From Macrotis lagotis (Eukaryota > Chordata > Mammalia > Peramelemorphia > Peramelidae), in the NCBI RefSeq assembly GCF_037893015.1, contig NC_133663.1, forward strand, positions 219,445,753 to 219,509,752: a stretch of DNA of 64,000 nucleotides, given 5' to 3'. The notes beneath the pieces were generated by a model. It did not search any database and was not told where the DNA came from. It saw only the letters and a list, made by a program, of their open reading frames with translations. Below, piece after piece: positions 59,331-64,000 of the stretch. Made by a program: the position numbers and the translations under genes. The stretch's first letter is position 1, and each line of letters begins with the position of its first letter.

Positions 59331-59399
59331 TCATTTGGAAGGGGAGGACAAAAAGATAAGATAGATGTTTTCTACTTGAAAAAATTTACTTAAAAAAAT

Positions 59400-59600
59400 C
59401 TGTAGAAAATTTAAAGATAATCTAGTACAACCACTTCATTTTAGAGAGGGGAAAACTGAAATCCAGAAAGATTATGGGACTTTTCTGAAGCCTGACAAAT
59501 AGGATATGACAGCACAGAAATATAAACCCAAGTCTACTAGCTTGAAACTCAGAGATCTCTTTCTGCTGCACCACCCTGAATCCCATATCCAGACACATTT
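59400..59600 (-). mobile_element. MIR/CORE-SINE-like fossil
   Basis: AATCTAGTACAACCACTTCA, GAGAGGGGAAAACTGAAATC and a head-like GCTGCACCACCC suggest an old minus-strand CORE-SINE relative. Confidence 0.45.
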
Positions 59601-59637
59601 ACTTGAATTTCTTTTAATTAGAGCCCCTTGAAACCAA

Positions 59638-59750
59638 TGACTACCACTACCACCACCACTATCGCCACCACTACTACCACCACCACTGCCATCACCAACC
59701 ACTACTACAACTACTACCACTTCTCCTCCTCCTCCTCCTACTGAGTTGCC
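59638..59750. repeat. (ACC/TACC)n and (CTC)n trinucleotide array
   Basis: About 110 bp of mixed ACC, ACT and CTC triplets. Read on the minus strand it gives a Gly/Val-rich frame that is only a by-product of the repeat. Confidence 0.97.
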
Positions 59751-60199
59751 CTTGTATTTAGAGTATGTAAAGGGACCTGAACATGTCAAGAACAAATAGC
59801 CCTCATATCCCCAGCTGACATAATTTGTTGTTTGGCCTCCCTATGTCCAGACAGATGTCAGTCAGTCTGCCCTAGAATGGGAAGTCATTTATGTAATTGG
59901 AACCTGTAGATAAGCAGATCATCTTTTCTTCATAGTCTAGCAGTTCCCTAGGAAAAAGAAGATTGTTTTTGCCATGTTAATTATTCATGACTTATCCACT
60001 GCCACTTGGATTTAAGTGGAGATTTTCATTTCCTCTCCTCTTTTTATGGCAATTTCATAAATATGCAAGCTTCTGTTTGAATTGTAAACTCTGCTTGATT
60101 AGGGTTCCACATGCACGTTCATTTTTCTTCTAATACATTTAATTGCAATGCAGTGTTTCATGGTCTTGTGGTACTATTTTTGGTTAACACTAGTTGCCA

Positions 60200-60385
60200 T
60201 AGGCATTGTGCTAAATACTTTACAATTATTATTTCAATTAATCCTCACAATAAACCTGGGAAATAAGTGTTATTATTTTTTCCATTTACAGATGAGGAAA
60301 TTAAAGAAAACAGAAGTTAAATGACTTGCCCAGGATCAAAGAACTAATCTGAGACTGGATTTTTAACTCCATTCCTCTTGGAGGA
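60200..60385 (-). mobile_element. MIR-type SINE
   Basis: Minus strand: AATTATTATTTCAATTAATC, CAGATGAGGAAATTAAAGAA, AATGACTTGCCCAGGATCAA. 59760-60199 before it is spacer without a recognised feature. Confidence 0.75.
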
Positions 60386-60387
60386 GC

Positions 60388-60625
60388 TACAGCAGCTAGG
60401 TGGCACAGTGGGGAGTTAGGAAGATTCATCTTCCTGAATTCAAATGTGACCTCAGACATTTACTAGCTGTGTGACCTTGGGTAAGTTGCTTAGCCCTATG
60501 TGTCTCACTTTCCTCATCTGGACAAGAAAATGGCAAATGACTCTAGTATCTTTGCCAAGAAAATCTCAAATGGGATATTGAAGAGTTGGAAATGACAGAA
60601 AGAACTGACCAGCACAACACACACA
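60388..60625 (+). mobile_element. CORE-SINE with RTE-like tail, full length
   Basis: Plus strand: head ACAGCAGCTAGGTGGCACAG, box B-like GAATTCAAATGTG, CORE TGTGTGACCTTGGGTAAGTT, then GACAAGAAAATGGCAAATGA, TATCTTTGCCAAGAAAATCT and GAGTTGGAAATGACAGAA. It ends in a (CA)n run (60614-60640). Confidence 0.88.
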
Positions 60626-60639
60626 CACACACACAGAAA

Positions 60640-60853
60640 CAGTGATCTATAAGGTAATGAGACACAGGACTGTATTGAGAATTTAAAAATATTTTTTGAT
60701 TTCTGCATAATTTGTTTTCGTTGTAATCCTATGTGCTTTATTTTATGTATTTCAAAATATTCATCTGACAAAATCATAAGATTCACCAGACAATTGAAGT
60801 TGTCTATGAAACAAAAAAGACAAATATACTAGATATTACGTGTGATTAGAGAG

Positions 60854-60906
<53 letters not shown>

Positions 60907-61160
60907 CATACACATAAATTTTTTAAAATTTGTTTTTAATTGTTGAGGCAGTAAAATACTTGTTGGTTCATGGAACTGCAATATACAGAGAGGTGAAATA
61001 AATAGCATATAAATATATATAAATATAAATATGTATATATGTATATATTAAAATGTATATGTATATATTTAAAATATATATATGTGTATGTATATATTTA
61101 AAATATTCCCTTATCATTGGTGTACTAATCATTTGAGTCTCTGAATATAATTAGCACCAT
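60640..61160. other. AT-rich spacer with (TA)n
   Basis: 60858-60903 is a pure (TA)n tract. 61005-61100 is a second TATATG-rich tract. No gene seen. Confidence 0.85.
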
Positions 61161-61409
61161 GCTCTAGAACTGAGAGCAATGCATAGCCATGCAACTAGGA
61201 CAGAGTCCTCTGTCATCCGAAGGTTGATGTGCTGAGAACTCCAAGGACACATCATCCCCACTTGGTGTTACCATCTTGTCTCTATGCTGTTTGCAGTGGA
61301 CAATAAATAAATGACTGCAAACCAGAGATTTTTGTTTGATGGAAGGATCTGAAAAGGATGGGGAGAGGAGAAAGGTAGTCTGTGGAGTGTTTGCTTTTTG
61401 GTGGGGGGG

Positions 61410-62170
61410 TTGTTGGGGGTTTTTTTTCAACAAATTTGGAGGAAAGGACTTTGGTTTACCCTGCTTGTTGTTTCCTTTAATAAAGTTCTCTGGGGACCAG
61501 TTTAAAGTTGTCTGTTCCCAAAAGAGAAATGAGCACCCAGTCCACTGGATAGGAGTCTTTTGTTGTGGGTGGTTTCAAGTCAACAATAAATCCTTATCAC
61601 TTCCCCTACATTTGGGTTCAGTTTTTTTCCTTTTAAACACAATGTTACAAAAAATAGAACTTTTTTCTTATTTTAATGTAAAAATATGTCTCTGATGCAG
61701 TTTGTGTGTGTGTGTGGCTTATGGTTGCACCATCCTGGTGGGACTAGTGGGGTTGGCTGCTCTAGCCAAGGTATGTGGGCTGGATTTCCCTTTTTCACTT
61801 GGTTACCATTGTATATTTGAAGGGCTTCTACAATTCAACTTGGCCCTTGGGGTAGCACTTCATAAAATGTACATCTTGCTGATTCTCCTGAGTCTTGGGG
61901 CCCCTCTTTGGTTTCCCCTTGGCGAAGCCCACATACTAGTCTGTGTATTTGGCAGACATCAGTGCTGTTAATTTGCTGGTGCCATCAGGCTGCCTCACAA
62001 GTTTACCTTTCCTAGTCATGCAAAGGTAGAAGTCTGTCTCCTTGCCTTTGATCTGGACTTGGCTGCCAAATGTGTCTGTTTCTACAAGAAGCTGAGATAT
62101 TTTGCATTTGTCCTCCAATATACAGCCAGTCACCATCTTCCCTTCCTTAGCCACACTCCTGGGGCTCCTT
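61410..62170 (-). pseudogene. FGF18P: FGF18 processed pseudogene
   Basis: Minus strand. 61762-62110 translates, with breaks, to the C-terminal half of fibroblast growth factor 18: LLVETDTFGSQVQIKGKETD, FYLCMTRKGKLV, PDGTSK, TALMSAKY, GPKTQENQQDVHFMKCYPKG, KPFKYTMVTK, closing at a stop at 61762-61764. About 12 codons (the ECVFIEKVLENN part) are missing in frame. No introns occur. The following 350 bases resemble the FGF18 3' UTR as I remember it (AAACTGCATCAGAG, TTTTTACATTAAAATAAG, TTGTTGACTTGAAACC), so it is a reverse-transcribed mRNA. The similarity may continue to about 61160. The N-terminal half and signal peptide are absent or unrecognisable above about 62110-62170. In-frame stops are present. 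Living FGF18 is a secreted FGFR ligand; this copy looks non-functional. Confidence 0.87.
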
Positions 62171-62275
62171 GGGTCTCTGACATTTCCCCAACACATAAAA
62201 TTTTTGAGGAAAAAAGTTACAAGAGTTGGTTGAAAAAGAGATGTCATGGCTAACTTTTTTAAAAATATATATTTC

Positions 62276-63562
62276 TGGGGGGCGTAGCCAAGATGGCAAC
62301 AAGAAAGGATCGTGTCTTAGGCACTCTCTCATAAAACTCATAAGCTAAGGACTCTAACTAAATTTTCCAAAGACAGAACCCACAGAGGGACCTAAGGAGG
62401 CACTTCTCCTACTCAAGGTAACCTGGAAAAGAGCAAAATGGCTCTGCCCCCGGGGGTTGGAGGGGCGACCCGCCAGATGGGTGGCCCACCAGAGTGAAAG
62501 AACTTCAGCCTCCCGGAGGCAGCCCCAAGGTGCTGGGAACTGCAGCTCACAGCAGCAGGGGAGTTTCCCGACCCACGCCCCCCGGAGAGCACCGGGCATA
62601 AATTGGAGGAACAGCGGGGCACCTCTGCCAGAGTGAGCATGTGAAGCCCAGCCCTCAGGGCACACAGTGAGCAAGTGTCTTTAGGCAGCCCTGATCCAGG
62701 AACAGAAGCAGGCAGAGCCGGTAAGCAGGAACCCCCAGGGCGTGAACCCATTGAACCTAGGGAGGGGAGTGAAGAGAGACAGCAGAGCTGTGTCCTCTGT
62801 CCCTGGAACAGGACTCTGGGACTCTGACCACATTCAGATCCTGATCGCAGCCTAGGCCCCCCCCCAAATAGAACAGCAGGCCCCCCCACCTCAGCCCTAT
62901 GGCAGAGGGGGCGCTTATGATCATTCACATACCAGGAGGGAAGACAGAACCTCACACACTGAGACCCTTGTGGGAGTGTCCCAAAAGCTCAGGAAGCACC
63001 CTAAAAACAGGCTAAGGCTGGGAAAATGAGCAAGCAGAGAAACAAGAGGAACACCATTGAGAAATATTTTGCATATGAGCCCAAGAAGGATCAAAACACT
63101 CAGTCTGAAGATGAGGAAGCACAAGCTCCTGCATCTAAAGACTCCAAGAAAAAACAGAAATTGGACTCAGGCTATGACAGAGCTCAAAAATGACTTTGAA
63201 AATCAAATGAGGGAGTTAGAAGAAAAACTGGGAAAAGAAGTGAGAGAGATGCAGGAAAAACATGAAAATGAAGTCAGCAGCCTAGTAAAGGAAATCCAAC
63301 AAAATGCTGAAGAAAATAGAATGCTAAAACCCAGCTTAGCTCAAATGGATAAAACAGTTCAAAAAGTTATGGAGGAGAAGAATGCTTTAAAAAGCAAAAT
63401 TGGCCAGATGGGAAAAAAGATAAGAAAACTCTCTGAGGAGAAAAAATCCTTCAGACAAAGAATAGAATTCAGGGATATTGATGAATTTACCAGAAATCAG
63501 GAATCAATACTTCAAAAGCAAAAATATGAAAAATTAGAAGAAAATGTGAAATATCTCATTGA
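62276..63562 (+). mobile_element. L1 with intact 5' end, truncated at its 3' side within ORF1
   Basis: Plus strand, starting GGGGGGCGTAGCCAAGATGG. A GC-rich 5' UTR covers 62276-63025. ORF1 starts at ATG 63026: MSKQRNKRNTIEKYFAYEPK, with the same TIEKYF motif as the L1 at 11.9 kb. It then shifts frame near 63150-63180 and continues as a long coiled coil (FENQMRELEEKLGKEVREMQ and on, 63190-63560). It stops abruptly at CATTGAAAAAA with no ORF1 C-terminal domain, ORF2, 3' UTR or long poly(A). A perfect 15-bp duplication AAAAATATATATTTC flanks it at 62261-62275 and 63563-63577, and the left site reads TTTTTT/AAAAAT, a normal L1 endonuclease target. Confidence 0.92.
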
Positions 63563-63599
63563 AAAAATATATATTTCCTGGGGAAATTATTTTACTCAT

Positions 63600-64000
63600 A
63601 CTCTGTAATTTCTTTTTGTTCTTATTCTTATCCTTTTTGTTCTTCCTCTTCTCCTTCTTTGTCTTCTCCTTCATCTCCATTTTGTTCTTCTTATTCTTGT
63701 TCTTCTTCTCTTCCTTCCCCTGCTCCTCCTTCTTTCTCTTTTTCAATATATATGTATACAGGTACACCTATGTTTGTATATACATTTCCCACTCCCCAGA
63801 GAACTAACTGTTCTGTGTATGTGTCTGTGTGCTTATATATGCATATACTGAACTCAGGATTATGTTGGTAAAAATTTAACAACTAGTTGTCTAGGGATAG
63901 GAAATCTATGTATGACACATCTTTAAGTTTTAACTTCATGATTAACATTGTCCCCATCACTGTCTTAAGTCTAGACAATCACAGGGATCAATCTAGTCCT
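63600..64000. other. Pyrimidine-rich tract and terminal spacer
   Basis: 63607-63745 is a strand-asymmetric TTC/CTT-rich run. The rest is single-copy-like sequence to the window end with nothing recognised. Confidence 0.8.

Noticed and set aside
59472-59795. Glycine/valine-rich minus-strand frame
   Set aside because: The low-complexity part is the translated trinucleotide array; nothing else suggests a gene.
61702-61971. Plus-strand frame of 89 codons
   Set aside because: It is antisense to the FGF18 pseudogene, whose protein similarity on the minus strand is clear.
61762-62120. A functional FGF gene
   Set aside because: In-frame stops, an internal loss of about 12 codons, no N-terminal half and no introns all point to a dead retrocopy.
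62413-62955. Minus-strand open frame of 180 codons
   Set aside because: It is antisense to the GC-rich 5' UTR of the plus-strand L1; GC-rich DNA has few stops by chance.
63057-63608. Plus-strand frame of 183 codons as a host coiled-coil gene
   Set aside because: It is the coiled-coil part of L1 ORF1 after a frameshift, and its end runs past the insertion boundary into flanking DNA.

Overview
This window is nuclear DNA of a marsupial, most likely an Australian lineage. It is AT-rich and gene-poor. It is crowded with tRNA-derived CORE-SINEs of the WSINE1 type (box A near GGCGCAGTGG, box B GTTCAAATC, a short A-rich tail), LINE-1 copies of every age, SINEs with an RTE-like tail, and older MIR, L2/CR1 and hAT/mariner fossils. 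The host genes it carries belong to an olfactory receptor (OR) cluster of the OR5 type.

Layout. 1-574 is the 3' half of a broken OR gene. 575-4920 is its 3' flank, followed by a minus-strand L1 of about 7.5 kb (4925-12485) with three nested SINEs. 13.2-16.1 kb is a second flank block with an OR-type promoter and first-exon module. 16.13-17.04 kb is an RPS2 processed pseudogene. 17-25.4 kb is repeat-rich spacer. An intact OR gene (OR-1) lies at 25583-26506. 26.5-34 kb repeats the layout of the left end: OR 3' flank, an old L1, then a promoter and first-exon module. It leads into a second intact OR gene (OR-2) at 34082-35017. 35-51 kb is mostly L1, including one near-complete minus-strand insertion (44180-50876) with a 14-bp target duplication and internal scrambling. 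A third promoter and first-exon module lies near 51.55-51.80 kb. 52-61 kb is spacer with old repeats. 61.4-62.2 kb is an FGF18 processed pseudogene. Beside it (62276-63562) is an L1 that has its 5' end but stops inside ORF1.

How it fits together. Blocks 1-4920 and 13200-16130 are paralogous, in the same order, to 25925-30160 and 30890-33675. An ancestral unit (OR gene, 3' flank, promoter of the next OR) was therefore duplicated in tandem. Copy A later received the large L1 and several SINEs, its OR decayed, and the gene expected after its promoter is absent. Copy B kept both OR genes intact. Each intact OR has a one-exon coding region with a 3' splice site just before the ATG. At least OR-2 has a plausible upstream first exon with a good donor site, the usual OR layout. 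I saw no CRISPR, operon-like or otherwise bacterial feature. The most interesting signals are the repeated OR promoter module (four copies), the dated layers of insertion and duplication, a SINE/L1 chimera with perfect target duplications, and the 3'-truncated L1.
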